Positions 5,110 through 5,241 of a DNA stretch of 5,241 bases are shown in pieces (the first letter of the stretch is position 1; each line of letters starts with the position of its first letter). The stretch is from assembly GCA_018830925.1 (NCBI GenBank), contig JAHJRK010000035.1, forward strand, positions 1 to 5,241, read 5' to 3'. This stretch comes from Pseudomonadota bacterium. GTDB lineage: Bacteria > Desulfobacterota > Desulfobacteria > Desulfobacterales > RPRI01. Position numbers and translations under genes: made by a program. The notes below the pieces were generated by a model. That model saw only the letters and a list, made by a program, of their open reading frames with translations. It was not told where the DNA came from and ran no database searches.

Positions 5110-5241
5110 GCCAGCCGTCCGGCAGGATTTTATCCAGGGAGCTTTGAAGCGCTTCCGGGATACCAGCCTTAAAAACAAGATTTATTTCTCCATTCTGGCT
5201 GTCATCATGATCATCAGCGCCATCATTGCGTTTCTGGCCCG
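5078..5241 (+). CDS. N-terminal part of a membrane signalling protein, probably a sensor histidine kinase
   Basis: The first 54 residues are visible and the gene runs off the right edge. A soluble, mildly basic N-terminal stretch (about 1-33, ending RFRDTSLKNK) leads into a strong transmembrane helix, IYFSILAVIMIISAIIAFLA (residues 35-54). A short cytoplasmic lead, a basic LKNK and then a first helix is the usual opening of sensor histidine kinases and related receptors with a periplasmic or HAMP region. No catalytic part is in the window, so kinase identity is inference from this pattern and from the preceding binding-protein gene. The ATG at 5078 overlaps the upstream gene by 32 bases, which implies translational coupling. 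Only a weak GGA lies before it. LivH/LivM permeases are an alternative, but they usually begin hydrophobic much sooner. Confidence 0.72.
   Translation, partial: MSNHSLPHSIEPAVRQDFIQGALKRFRDTSLKNKIYFSILAVIMIISAIIAFLA

Overview
The window looks like a chromosomal segment of a Gram-negative bacterium, most likely a Desulfobacterota (deltaproteobacterium-like) lineage. Three things point there. There is an exported DUF4124 protein, a domain typical of Proteobacteria. There is a small four-helix membrane protein of a type I associate with sulfate reducers and relatives. There is a Leu/Ile/Val-type binding lipoprotein placed directly before what looks like a sensor kinase. The assignment rests on family recollection, not on a search.

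Layout. Positions 1-322 (minus) hold the N-terminal part of a HAD phosphatase of the phosphoglycolate phosphatase kind. Its promoter region carries an 8-bp perfect inverted repeat. Positions 594-1052 (plus) encode the small membrane protein, with a TTG start. Positions 1068-1204 hold two adjoining tandem duplications, a 26-bp unit twice and a 44-bp unit twice, which share complementary arms and can form competing hairpins. A cyclophilin-type peptidyl-prolyl isomerase (1233-1721, plus) follows directly. It converges, 20 bp apart, with a stand-alone ketoacyl-ACP synthase III-like thiolase-fold enzyme (1742-2803, minus). Upstream of that, on the same strand, is a secreted DUF4124/coiled-coil protein (2892-3386).

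A gene-poor stretch (3387-3846) separates this AT-richer block from a GC-richer one. It ends in a perfect 16-bp tandem duplication that abuts a full-consensus sigma-70 promoter. The predicted +1 of that promoter falls on the GTG start codon of the next gene, so this gene is a candidate leaderless transcript. The gene (3847-5109, plus) encodes a lipoprotein of the type-1 periplasmic binding protein family. It overlaps by 32 bp the start of a membrane protein (5078 to the window end), probably a sensor histidine kinase or similar receptor.

The first genes are ordinary housekeeping or envelope functions with no evident shared pathway. The last two form a tight unit. My inference is that the lipoprotein captures a small extracytoplasmic ligand, perhaps an amino acid, and reports it to the membrane receptor encoded next to it. 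The items most worth a second look are that pair with its unusual promoter, the double repeat array before the isomerase gene, and the non-canonical KAS III.
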